Under the pieces are notes generated by a model. It saw only the letters and a program-made list of their open reading frames with translations, did no database searches and was not told the DNA's origin. From contig NZ_BTPE01000002.1 of the NCBI RefSeq assembly GCF_036245645.1, forward strand, positions 186,001 through 250,000: DNA of 64,000 nucleotides, given 5' to 3'. Shown here one piece after another: positions 25,988 through 33,842 of this stretch (positions within the stretch are counted from its first letter, which is position 1; every line of letters starts with the position of its first letter). The stretch is from Algoriphagus taiwanensis. GTDB lineage: Bacteria; Bacteroidota; Bacteroidia; Cytophagales; Cyclobacteriaceae. The position numbers and the translations under genes are program-made.

Positions 25988-26815
25988 TCAGGATATTTGG
26001 TAAAATTCCAGTGCAGTTTCCCCCCAAATTCTGTCCTGCTCGGAGGAGGAAAGTTGGGAAGTGAAGTCTTCGATAACCCGAAAAACCTGTTCGTATTCTC
26101 CAGTCACCAAACAAACCGGCCAATCTGACCCAAACATTAAGCGATCCGGGCCGAATAGCTCCAAGCTGATTTCCAAATAGGGAAATAGGTCCTCAGGTTT
26201 CCATTTTTTCCAATCTGCTTCGGTAACCATTCCCGATAGCTTGCAAAAGACCAATTCCCGTTCAGCAAGGGGTGAAATCAGCTTTTTCCAATCTTTCCAT
26301 TCTCCAGATTTGATATCCGGTTTGGACAAATGATCGATGACAAACCGCTGATTTGGGCATTTCTTTATCAATTCCAAAGCAGATTGAAGATGTCGGGGAA
26401 ATGTCAGAAGATCGTATGTATAGCCTTTTTCGCCTAGTTTATGGATACCTCGGATGAATTCTTCCCGAAGCATGTATCGAGGGTCTTTGCTTTGCAAAAC
26501 CTCCCTAAAGCCCACGAGATGAGGATTTTCGGTGTAGTTTTCCAAGACCTTTTCCAGGTCATCCCTGCCTAAATCTGCCCATCCTACAACTCCCAGAATC
26601 CATTCATGCTGATCCGCGAGATCGAGAAGAAAGTCCGTTTCACGCAAGCTTTCCTCAGCCTGGACTGCTATACAACCATCAATTTTGGCGTCTTGAAGCA
26701 GGGGAAAAAGATCTCCTGGAAGAAAATTTCTACGGATCCTTTTCATGTCATCAGTGATCCAGTCCTGTCTTTTGGGATCATACTCCCAAAAATGCTGATG
26801 GGAGTCGACTTTCAT
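25988..26815 (-). CDS. L-fuconolactone hydrolase (amidohydrolase-2 family)
   Basis: 275 residues. Metal-dependent amidohydrolase of the COG3618 lactonase group: N-terminal DSHQHFW, then VQAEES, GFREVLQ, FVIDHLSKP, FCKLSGM and C-terminal MFGSDWPV containing the conserved Asp. Enzymes of this group hydrolyse L-fucono-1,5- or L-rhamnono-1,4-lactones. Its place between fucose dehydrogenase and the FAH-family hydrolase points to fuconolactone. ATG at 26815 overlaps the FAH gene stop by 4 nt. Confidence 0.85.
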   Translation of the reverse strand: MKVDSHQHFWEYDPKRQDWITDDMKRIRRNFLPGDLFPLLQDAKIDGCIAVQAEESLRETDFLLDLADQHEWILGVVGWADLGRDDLEKVLENYTENPHLVGFREVLQSKDPRYMLREEFIRGIHKLGEKGYTYDLLTFPRHLQSALELIKKCPNQRFVIDHLSKPDIKSGEWKDWKKLISPLAERELVFCKLSGMVTEADWKKWKPEDLFPYLEISLELFGPDRLMFGSDWPVCLVTGEYEQVFRVIEDFTSQLSSSEQDRIWGETALEFYQIS

Positions 26816-27675
26816 GCTTCCGGGTCGTTGATGGCTACTTGCTTGGAAACACCAAGTCCTTCAATACCGAGTTCCACCACATCTCCATCTTTGAGATATT
26901 GAGGTTCAGGCTTTAGGCCCATTCCTACCCCGGCGGGAGTTCCGGTAGAAATCACATCTCCTGGTAACAAAGTCATGTATTGGGATAAATGCTCGATCAA
27001 TGTGGGGATATCAAAGATCAGGTCAGAGGTATTGCTGTCCTGAAGGATTTCCCCATTCAATTTGAGCCAAAGTCTCAGATTATGTGGGTCTTTAATTTCC
27101 TCTTTGGTGACCAAAACAGGTCCTAGAGGGGCGAAATGATCGGCACTTTTTCCTTTCACCCATTGACCTCCGTGGTGCAATTGGAAATCTCGCTCACTCA
27201 CATCGTTGTGAAGGCAATACCCTGCGATATAGTCGAAGGCATTTTCCTTTTTTACATATTTTGCCCTTTTGCCAATGACTACTGCGAGCTCGACTTCCCA
27301 GTCTGTTTTTACTGAGTTTTTTGGAATAAAAATGGGATCATACGGACCGCAAAGGGAAGAGGTGGCCTTCATAAAAATGATGGGTACCTCCGGTACAGCC
27401 ATTCCAGCTTCTTCAGCATGCTTTCGGTAATTAAGCCCGATGCAAATGATTTTGGAGGGTCGGGCAATCGGAGAGCCTAGCCGCAATCCTGTGGGGATTT
27501 CTTTGAGCTGTTTTTGGTTGGTATTTAGCCAATCAGTGAGTCGCTCTAATCCATCAGAATTAAAAAAATCTTCATTCCAGTCTTCTCCGAAACCGGAGCA
27601 GTCCAGGTTTATTCCTTCAGGTGTTTGAATGCCGGGAAGTTCTTTCCCTTTTTCTCCAAATCGAATAAGTTTCAT
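26812..27675 (-). CDS. 2,4-diketo-3-deoxy-L-fuconate hydrolase (FAH family)
   Basis: 287 residues, fumarylacetoacetate hydrolase fold: IICIGLNYRKHAEEAG, TDWEVELAVVIGKRA with the Glu metal ligands, GYCLHNDVSERDFQ, GKSADHFAPLGP and the terminal GDVISTGTPAGVGMG. In Xanthomonas-type fucose catabolism this family cleaves 2,4-diketo-3-deoxy-L-fuconate to pyruvate and L-lactate. The operon context with KDF dehydrogenase and lactonase makes that role likely. ATG at 27675. Confidence 0.85.
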   Translation of the reverse strand: MKLIRFGEKGKELPGIQTPEGINLDCSGFGEDWNEDFFNSDGLERLTDWLNTNQKQLKEIPTGLRLGSPIARPSKIICIGLNYRKHAEEAGMAVPEVPIIFMKATSSLCGPYDPIFIPKNSVKTDWEVELAVVIGKRAKYVKKENAFDYIAGYCLHNDVSERDFQLHHGGQWVKGKSADHFAPLGPVLVTKEEIKDPHNLRLWLKLNGEILQDSNTSDLIFDIPTLIEHLSQYMTLLPGDVISTGTPAGVGMGLKPEPQYLKDGDVVELGIEGLGVSKQVAINDPEA

Positions 27676-27714
27676 GAGGTTATTTAGGTTTTTGGTTTGA
27701 AAGCTAAATGGAGA

Positions 27715-28473
27715 CTACATTTTGAGGCCCATAAAACCTCCATCAATATTGAAATTGGCGCCGGTGATGAATCCTCCAGCATCTGAGCTGATAAAGTAAG
27801 CTAGTTCTGCGATTTCTTCCGGAGTTCCCATTCGACCTATGGGTTGGGTAGCGGCGAGCTTATCGTACATTTCCTTTTCCTTTCCGGGGTAGTTTTTAGC
27901 CAAAAACCCATCCACAAAAGGAGTATGGACCCTGCCTGGAGAGAGGCAGTTGCAGCGAATTCCCTGATCAACATAATCTCTGGCCACGCTCAAGGTCATA
28001 GACAGAACAGCGCCTTTAGTCATGCTGTAAGCAAATCGGTCGGGAATCCCAATGGTGGCTGCTACTGAACATAGATTAAGAATAGAGCCTCCGCCATTTT
28101 CTATCAGTTTGGGTAGGGCCGCCTTGATTGCGTGAAAGACTCCTTTGATATTGACCGAATATAATCTGTCAAAGTCTTCGTCGGTGGTGTTTTCTACCTT
28201 TCCGATATGGGAAATCCCGGCATTATTGATCAAGACATCTATTTTTCCCGGAATGGAATTGATCCCATGTCTTACGGCTTCGTAATCGGTTAGATTGATT
28301 TCTAGGAATTTTACCGGGTAGCCTTTTTCATGTTCCTCAAGTTGTAGCTTGGTTCCTTCCTGATGGTTGGTGTCAATAAAATAGACAGTACTTCCTTCTG
28401 CTGCGAATTTTTTGACCATGGCTAAGCCTATTCCGCTAGCTCCTCCGGTGATTAAGACAGTTTGGTGTTTCAT
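27715..28473 (-). CDS. 2-keto-3-deoxy-L-fuconate dehydrogenase (SDR)
   Basis: 252 residues, SDR with TGGASGIG (9-16), NNAG (83-86), catalytic Ser136, Tyr149, Lys153. The region IRCNCLSPGRVHTPFVDGFL is characteristic of KDF dehydrogenases and of the related BDH2-type enzymes. It would oxidise 2-keto-3-deoxy-L-fuconate to the 2,4-diketo compound cleaved by the next enzyme in the operon. ATG at 28473, 12 bp after the Gfo/Idh/MocA stop. Confidence 0.8.
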   Translation of the reverse strand: MKHQTVLITGGASGIGLAMVKKFAAEGSTVYFIDTNHQEGTKLQLEEHEKGYPVKFLEINLTDYEAVRHGINSIPGKIDVLINNAGISHIGKVENTTDEDFDRLYSVNIKGVFHAIKAALPKLIENGGGSILNLCSVAATIGIPDRFAYSMTKGAVLSMTLSVARDYVDQGIRCNCLSPGRVHTPFVDGFLAKNYPGKEKEMYDKLAATQPIGRMGTPEEIAELAYFISSDAGGFITGANFNIDGGFMGLKM

Positions 28474-28485
28474 AGGTTAATAAGC

Positions 28486-29559
28486 TTATAAACGAACCAC
28501 TTCCCCTGTTTTCACCGAGTCGTCGCAGGCGAAGGCAATCTTCAGACTGTTCAGCGCATCGTCTAAGTGGTCAGTTAAATCCAGGTTTTCTTCAATAGCC
28601 TTGAGAAAATAGGCCTGCTCCCGGTTACAAAGTTCCTGATGGTTGGGCTCATCTTTCATGTCGATCCATTCATCAGATTTAGTGAAATGGTTTTTATCAT
28701 CTAAATCCGCATGGTGAACACGGATGGATTCAGTTTTGGTATGGGAATCCACGTCATCGGATTTACCTGATTTTCCAGCTTCCTTTGCCACAATGGATAC
28801 CGCTCCCTTGGGGCCGAAAACATCTTTGACAAAAAAGGCAGTCTCGCTGACCATAGGACCCCAGCCAGCCTCATACCAACCGACCGAACCGTCTTCAAAC
28901 CGGATTTGGAGTTGACCATAGTTATAATTGTCCTTGGCAATATCCTCGGTCAATCTGGCACCAATAGCAGAAACCCAAACGGGTTTTGACCGGGTCATCT
29001 GACACATGACATCGATGTAGTGGACTCCACAGTCTACGATTGGACTTAGGGATTTCATCAAATTTCGATGTACGTCCCACATGAATCCATGACTTTGCTG
29101 ATTGAGATTCATTCGCATGACCAGAGGTTTTCCCAACTTTTGGGCCTCTTCGATAAAGCGAATCCAAGAGGGATGATGCCTCAAAATATAGCCAACAACC
29201 ACTTTTTTATTTTTTTCCTTGGCTTTGGCAATGATCCTTTCGCAGCCTAAAACAGTATCAGCTAGTGGTTTTTCGATAAAAATATGACATCCTGCCTCCA
29301 AAGCCCTCAAGGCAAATTCCTCGTGAGTATCTGGGTAGGTCGAAATACACACCGCGTCGGGATTGGTCTGCAGAAGAGCCTGCTCGTAGTCTTCGAAAAG
29401 GGGATAGTCAGTGTTCAGTTTTTGGTTTAGCCGGACTTTGCTCTCTCCTCGGGCTACTAATCCACAGATTTCAAATTCTGGCATGTGGTAGTAGGCTGTG
29501 GCATGGGAGGCTCCCATATTTCCGCATCCGACTACCAGGATTTTGATTTTTTGGTTCAT
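28486..29559 (-). CDS. Gfo/Idh/MocA family oxidoreductase
   Basis: 357 residues. N-terminal NAD(P)-binding Rossmann domain (VVGCGNMGASHATAYYHM), the STYPDTHEEFALRALEAGCHIFIEKPLADT motif with the EKP catalytic lysine, and a C-terminal sugar-binding sheet with VDCGVHYIDVMCQMT (the usual GxHxxD motif as GVHYID). It oxidises or reduces a sugar or sugar acid with a nicotinamide cofactor; the substrate is not known. First gene of the fucose operon; its role in fucose use is not part of the textbook pathway. Confidence 0.85.
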   Translation of the reverse strand: MNQKIKILVVGCGNMGASHATAYYHMPEFEICGLVARGESKVRLNQKLNTDYPLFEDYEQALLQTNPDAVCISTYPDTHEEFALRALEAGCHIFIEKPLADTVLGCERIIAKAKEKNKKVVVGYILRHHPSWIRFIEEAQKLGKPLVMRMNLNQQSHGFMWDVHRNLMKSLSPIVDCGVHYIDVMCQMTRSKPVWVSAIGARLTEDIAKDNYNYGQLQIRFEDGSVGWYEAGWGPMVSETAFFVKDVFGPKGAVSIVAKEAGKSGKSDDVDSHTKTESIRVHHADLDDKNHFTKSDEWIDMKDEPNHQELCNREQAYFLKAIEENLDLTDHLDDALNSLKIAFACDDSVKTGEVVRL

Positions 29560-29574
29560 TAGGCTGGGTTGGGT

Positions 29575-30156
29575 TTATTCCTCAATAAGCTTATTAAATT
29601 CCTTTTTTGAAAGATAAATGATGTCAATATCCAAAGTGATTGTGTGTAGTGGTTGGTCATTTTCATCTCGTTTGACTGAGACAATTTGATCAACGATTTC
29701 CATTCCTTTGATCACTTTTCCGAAAATGGTATAATTCCCATCCAGTCTACTTAACCCTTCCTTATTTTGGACTATATAAAACTGACAGCGGGCTGAAAGC
29801 TTTCCGGGATTGTCATCCCGGCCGGCTCCTAAGGCCCCATAGGTATGGGTAAGTTCAGGATGAAATTCTGGCTCGAGCAGGTATTCCGGGTCATTAAATC
29901 CCTCTGGTGTATCCGGGCATCCTCCCTGAGCTACAAAATTGGGAATCACCCGGTTGAAGCTGAGGCTATCCCAATACCCGGCTTCTGCCAATTGAATAAA
30001 ACTTTGTTGATGCTTGGGGGTCCTGTCGTCCAGTTGGATGTAGATTTCCCCCAAGGGAGTTGAAATCTTTCCTACGGGGATTTGACTCTTTAATTGCTGG
30101 GAATGACCTATACCTCCCCAAATTAGAAAAAGTAAGAAAAGGATAAATCGGATCAT
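29575..30156 (-). CDS. Exported peptidyl-prolyl cis-trans isomerase, cyclophilin type
   Basis: 193 residues from the ATG at 30156, which opens a signal peptide (MIRFILFLLFLIWGGIGHSQ); a TTG further upstream would spoil it. Cyclophilin core: ISTPLGEIYIQLDDRTPKHQQSF, SLSFNRVIPNFVAQGGCP with the catalytic FxR, GALGAGRDDNPGKLSARCQFYIV, and NYTIFGKVIKGMEIVDQI. Predicted periplasmic folding factor. 15 bp upstream of the Gfo/Idh/MocA gene, so it may share a transcript with the fucose genes, though no functional link is apparent. Confidence 0.85.
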   Translation of the reverse strand: MIRFILFLLFLIWGGIGHSQQLKSQIPVGKISTPLGEIYIQLDDRTPKHQQSFIQLAEAGYWDSLSFNRVIPNFVAQGGCPDTPEGFNDPEYLLEPEFHPELTHTYGALGAGRDDNPGKLSARCQFYIVQNKEGLSRLDGNYTIFGKVIKGMEIVDQIVSVKRDENDQPLHTITLDIDIIYLSKKEFNKLIEE

Positions 30157-30233
30157 AAGTTGCCGAGTTTTGTTTTGTCTTTTCAAGGTACAAATCCACA
30201 GCTAATTCCGAAAAATCTAACGTTAGACTTTAC

Positions 30234-31364
30234 TTAACCTTTGCTTTTTAATTGGTTATCCACTGGATTAGCATACATCGCTAAAAAGTTTTTTACCAAA
30301 AAATCATTCTTTGCATCCACTTTTTCTTCCAACCTTTTGACAAAAGCATTTTTCTCTTCTTCGGTGTAGTTTTCCCTATAAGTTGAAGTTCCGTTCAGGA
30401 GATCATGGGAAATATAATTACTTGGCCAGAGTCTGTATCCTGCCCATATTTTTTGATCAATGAGCCCAGCTAAATCAGTTAGTTTTTCTCCCAGGTTGAT
30501 TTCAGAGGCATTTATTTTTTTTATTTCCTCGTCCAAAAAGCCATTTACTTGGATGTGAATTCTCTTTTTCGTTCCAAGGATGCCTCTCAGCAAATTCAAA
30601 AAATCTTCATTCTCACTTTTGACATATTTTTCCTCTCTCGCTTTTGCCATTAATTCGGGCATTTTTAATACATCCGTCGGGTCATATTCATAGGAAATGG
30701 AAACAGGAACCAGCTGGATTTTTTCAAATAAATCGAACGGGTTTTTGCCCTCTTCTGACAAGGTGAGCATTTTTAAAACACCCTTGTGGGTACTGTCATT
30801 TCCATCCTTAGTCCTGCCTTCCTTTTGGGCAGTCCAAACAGATCTGTTTTCCTTGAGTAAAGATTTTCTTATAAACTCTGATACCAATTGGGAACTTTCA
30901 AACAAGGCTCTTCCAGTCAATCCTCTTCTAATGGCAAAATTTCTATTAAGCTTGGAAAGCACATGTAAGAAAGGCTGACGGATCAAGTTGTCTCCGATGG
31001 CCGAAGTGGTCATGACTAACCCATTTTCATACAATGCAGCATTTAGCAGAGATGTGTCTAGGATAATATCCCGATGGTTTGAAATAAATAGGTAGGCTGT
31101 GTTAGGTTTCAAGCATTCAAAACCACCGATGGTTAATCCATCAGAGCTTTTTTCCAAAACCTTCTTAAGGGCAGGATAAATGAAATTGATCTGAAAATCC
31201 CTTAGAGAATGGGTATGAAGCATTAGATCCTTCCAATGTTCCGTACGGTCATTAGGAAAAGCAAAATTCATTATAGCATCCAGCATGGGATCGTCAATGA
31301 TCTGCTTGATGGCAGTATTGACTTCGGCATCATAAAAAGGTCTGATAGAATCGAATTTTGACAT
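30234..31364 (-). CDS. PlsC-like 1-acyl-sn-glycerol-3-phosphate acyltransferase family protein
   Basis: 376 residues. Acyltransferase core: LFISNHRDIILDTSLLN is the block I motif, with an extra residue compared with the usual HX4D; block III-like SVWTAQKEGRTKDG; block IV-like IQLVPVSISYEYDPTD. N- and C-terminal extensions (about 80 and 130 residues) are characteristic of a Bacteroidetes subgroup of this family. Probably a peripheral inner-membrane enzyme of phospholipid or lipid A-linked acylation; acceptor unknown. ATG at 31364. Confidence 0.75.
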   Translation of the reverse strand: MSKFDSIRPFYDAEVNTAIKQIIDDPMLDAIMNFAFPNDRTEHWKDLMLHTHSLRDFQINFIYPALKKVLEKSSDGLTIGGFECLKPNTAYLFISNHRDIILDTSLLNAALYENGLVMTTSAIGDNLIRQPFLHVLSKLNRNFAIRRGLTGRALFESSQLVSEFIRKSLLKENRSVWTAQKEGRTKDGNDSTHKGVLKMLTLSEEGKNPFDLFEKIQLVPVSISYEYDPTDVLKMPELMAKAREEKYVKSENEDFLNLLRGILGTKKRIHIQVNGFLDEEIKKINASEINLGEKLTDLAGLIDQKIWAGYRLWPSNYISHDLLNGTSTYRENYTEEEKNAFVKRLEEKVDAKNDFLVKNFLAMYANPVDNQLKSKG

Positions 31365-31582
31365 AATTGGGGTGAAAATCTGGCTGCAAAAAGCAGAATT
31401 TTATGCAAATCGCGAAATGGATTGGGTCTAAAGGTAGACGTAAAAAAAGGAGATCAAGGTCAGTTTTTGATAAATGATATCAGGGTTTTCCAAAAGATTC
31501 CGCGTTTTTAAACCACGAACTGAGTAAAATCAGGAATGAAAATAAGCTGTTTTTGTATATTCTCAACCGAAAACCCAAAGCT

Positions 31583-32665
31583 ATGAGAAACCTTCAAGCA
31601 GTCGCCTACATCCTGATTATAGTAGTATTTGGAGCCCTGTTGATGAAGGAAGGGTCCTTTATTCTAGTGCCCTTGGTATGGGGTATTTTTTTTGCTTTTG
31701 CACTGAATCCCATGGCTGTTTGGTTTGAGAAAAAGGCTATTCCCAGAGGGATGTCTATTGCTTTGTCCATTTTGCTGGTAAGCTTGGTAGTCCTAGGAGT
31801 TTTTTACCTTTTGCTCAATCAGATGATCGGATTAATCCGGGAAATTCCCGAAATCGGAGAAAATCTCCAGCTAAAAATCGAGCAATACTCAGACGAGATT
31901 TCTTTGATTTTAGGAGAGGGTTTTACCGACCCTGACCATAAATCTGAATTTTGGTCGATTCTTAAGCCTGAAAACTTCAATCAAACTCTGTTTACAACCG
32001 GTAAATCTTTGACACTTGCCGGAATTATTCCGCTCTATATTTTTCTCCTGTTGTACTACAAGGATTTTTTTGCTGAGTTTTTGGTGAGGATTTCAAAGGA
32101 AAAAAAAGAGGAGGTGATGGCATGGATTAGAGATTCTGGGATAGTCATTCAATCTTACCTTATTGGAATGATTCGGGTTACTATAATTGTAGCCATTCTT
32201 TCGGGCATTTTTTTCTTTTTGATTGGGGTCAAATACTTTTTGCTATTTGCTGCATTTATTGCCATCATGAATCTGATTCCCTACGTAGGAGTGGTGGTGT
32301 CTTCCTTTTTTGCGATTTTGTATGTGTTTTTGACGAGTGACACACTTTTTTATCCCTTGATTACCTTTTTTGTTCTTTGGGGTATTCAGCTATTTGAAAA
32401 TAATATCATCACTCCCTTGGTGGTGGGAGCAAAGGTTCAAGTCAATGCTCTAGCCGTTATTTTAGCGATTCTCCTTGGAGGATGGCTTTGGGGCGTATCA
32501 GGTATGGTTCTATTTATTCCCTTGGTTGGAGTTTTGAAAATTACCTTGAGCAGAAGTGAGCAACTCAGGCCTTTTGCCTACCTTCTTGGGGACGAAATTC
32601 CAGTCACAGAAGAAAGTGAAAACTTTGTGAAGATTCTTTCCCGGAAGCTTAGGCGTCAAAAGTGA
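31583..32665 (+). CDS. AI-2E (PerM/TqsA) family membrane protein
   Basis: 360 residues from the ATG at 31583; upstream in-frame TTG at 31553 is less likely. Seven or eight predicted TM helices with the family's NLIPYVGVVVSSFFA and a late ITPLVVGAKVQVNALAVILAILLGG motif, plus a soluble central region (about 90-145). The family includes AI-2 exporter TqsA and Na+/H+ antiporters, so the substrate is open. C-terminal tail about 40 residues. Runs convergently toward the tRNA cluster. Confidence 0.85.
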   Translation: MRNLQAVAYILIIVVFGALLMKEGSFILVPLVWGIFFAFALNPMAVWFEKKAIPRGMSIALSILLVSLVVLGVFYLLLNQMIGLIREIPEIGENLQLKIEQYSDEISLILGEGFTDPDHKSEFWSILKPENFNQTLFTTGKSLTLAGIIPLYIFLLLYYKDFFAEFLVRISKEKKEEVMAWIRDSGIVIQSYLIGMIRVTIIVAILSGIFFFLIGVKYFLLFAAFIAIMNLIPYVGVVVSSFFAILYVFLTSDTLFYPLITFFVLWGIQLFENNIITPLVVGAKVQVNALAVILAILLGGWLWGVSGMVLFIPLVGVLKITLSRSEQLRPFAYLLGDEIPVTEESENFVKILSRKLRRQK

Positions 32666-32726
32666 TTTTTCGAAAAGGATTGAGCATGTGGGATGTCCCG
32701 GAGGAAAAGAAAAGAGATTTGGGCAT

Positions 32727-32755
32727 AAAAAAACCTCTCAGTTATTGCTGAGAGG
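32727..32755 (-). terminator. Terminator of the tRNA cluster
   Basis: An 8-bp perfect stem (CCTCTCAG 32734-32741, CTGAGAGG 32748-32755), 6-nt loop, and a T-run on the minus strand (32733-32727). It lies 8 bp beyond the tRNA-Leu 3' end. Confidence 0.9.
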
Positions 32756-32762
32756 GACTGCG

Positions 32763-32844
32763 TGCGCATGAGAAGATTCGAACTTCCACACCCGAAGGCG
32801 CTGCCGCCTGAAGACAGTGCGTCTACCAATTTCGCCACATGCGC
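32763..32844 (-). tRNA. tRNA-Leu (CAG)
   Basis: 82-nt cloverleaf: acceptor GCGCATG/CATGCGC is perfect, discriminator A, anticodon stem CTGTC/GGCAG around loop TTCAGGC (anticodon CAG), class II variable arm, T-loop TTCGAAT with a 5-bp stem. The 3' CCA is not encoded. Confidence 0.95.
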
Positions 32845-32863
32845 AAGTGTCAATAAAACTAAG

Positions 32864-32937
32864 TCGGGGTGGCAGGATTCGAACCTACGACCTCCACATC
32901 CCAAATGTGGCGCGATACCGGGCTACGCTACACCCCG
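32864..32937 (-). tRNA. tRNA-Pro (TGG)
   Basis: 74 nt: acceptor CGGGGTG/CACCCCG, discriminator A, anticodon stem CCACA/TGTGG around loop TTTGGGA (anticodon TGG), T-loop TTCGAAT. CCA is not encoded. Lies 19 bp upstream of tRNA-Leu on the same strand. Confidence 0.95.
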
Positions 32938-33019
32938 AACTTTAAGAAATCTTTTGGATTAAGGCCATATGCCTCAGGCGGTAATTTTTTCGGAGTCGTT
33001 TTTGAATCCAAATTCATTG

Positions 33020-33108
33020 CAGAGAGTGGGGGATTCGAACCCCCGGTACGGTTTGACCCGTACGACAGTTTAGCAAACTGCTGGTTTAAGCCACTCACCC
33101 AACTCTCT
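33020..33108 (-). tRNA. tRNA-Ser (GCT)
   Basis: 89 nt: acceptor AGAGAGT/ACTCTCT, discriminator G as usual for serine, anticodon loop TTGCTAA (anticodon GCT), long variable arm (GTACGGG...CCGTAC), T-stem GGGGG/CCCCC around TTCGAAT. CCA not encoded. First of the three-tRNA transcript. Confidence 0.95.
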
Positions 33109-33252
33109 TTCCCATTGGCCTTCCGCCAAAGTGATGCAAATATAAGCCAATTGAGAAGATTTAAACAAGAGCTCTGGCAAAATGGAGTCATCTTTACTTT
33201 TGGCTGATTTAAAGCTCTGAAAATCAACAGAAATTTTTTTGAAAAAAGTAAA

Positions 33253-33276
33253 ATACCCAGTTGTGGGTATTTTTTT
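33253..33276. terminator. Terminator-like hairpin between tRNA-Ser and the small ORF
   Basis: ATACCCA (33253-33259) and TGGGTAT (33264-33270) form a 7-bp stem with loop GTTG, followed by TTTTTT on the plus strand and a weaker T-run on the minus strand. No plus-strand gene feeds into it closely; it may insulate the small ORF at 33320 from read-through past the AI-2E gene. Confidence 0.6.
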
Positions 33277-33319
33277 CTCCATGATCTCTTCTACTTTTAT
33301 TGCATAAACCATTATTATT

Positions 33320-33592
33320 ATGATTATTCAAACTTTGAATGCCAAATTTTTGATTGAATCCTCATCTGATTGTGATGGATGCTTAATGGTTTATTCTGAC
33401 AACTCCGAGCAACTTCAACGGCTTTTTGGCTCATCAGTACATCATTCGCGCAATTTCAGCGAAATGCCTTTTCTGACCAAAACCTGCAAACAGGATTTTG
33501 CACATACTTTGATTCTTTTGGTAAAGGAAATTGACTATTCCAATTTTCCTTCAATATCCGGTAACCTGCCTGTTATCTCCCACTTATCCTAA
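33320..33592 (+). CDS. Small hypothetical protein with a CxxC-like motif
   Basis: 90 residues from ATG at 33320. No family recognised. It has DCDGC (two Cys two residues apart, near residue 18) and a further Cys (KTCKQD), then a hydrophobic strand HTLILLVKEI. The gene stands alone, preceded by a terminator-like hairpin and by TACTTTTA (weak -7 match), and followed by 205 bp of very AT-rich DNA. Codon use looks like that of its neighbours, which favours a real gene, but no homology support can be offered from sequence alone. Confidence 0.45.
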   Translation: MIIQTLNAKFLIESSSDCDGCLMVYSDNSEQLQRLFGSSVHHSRNFSEMPFLTKTCKQDFAHTLILLVKEIDYSNFPSISGNLPVISHLS

Positions 33593-33842
33593 TTTTTCCT
33601 TCGTTCGAAAATTTTTTTTTAAAGATTTTTTATAGGATTTTGGATCAAAAACATTTTTCATCTTCAAAACAACTTTTTTTCTATCATAAAATATAATTCT
33701 GAATAAGAGCGAAAAATGATATAATATTTTTAGAATAATTACTTTTTATTATTAAAATTTTTTTAACCATATTTCGACTGTCACCCAATTTATTGCTTTG
33801 ATCTGTACTGAGAACATAGAAAATCTCATTCCTGAATCCCTA

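Noticed and set aside
33109..33250. An rRNA or other structured RNA next to the tRNA cluster
   Set aside because: No conserved rRNA, tmRNA or SRP motif is visible in this interval.
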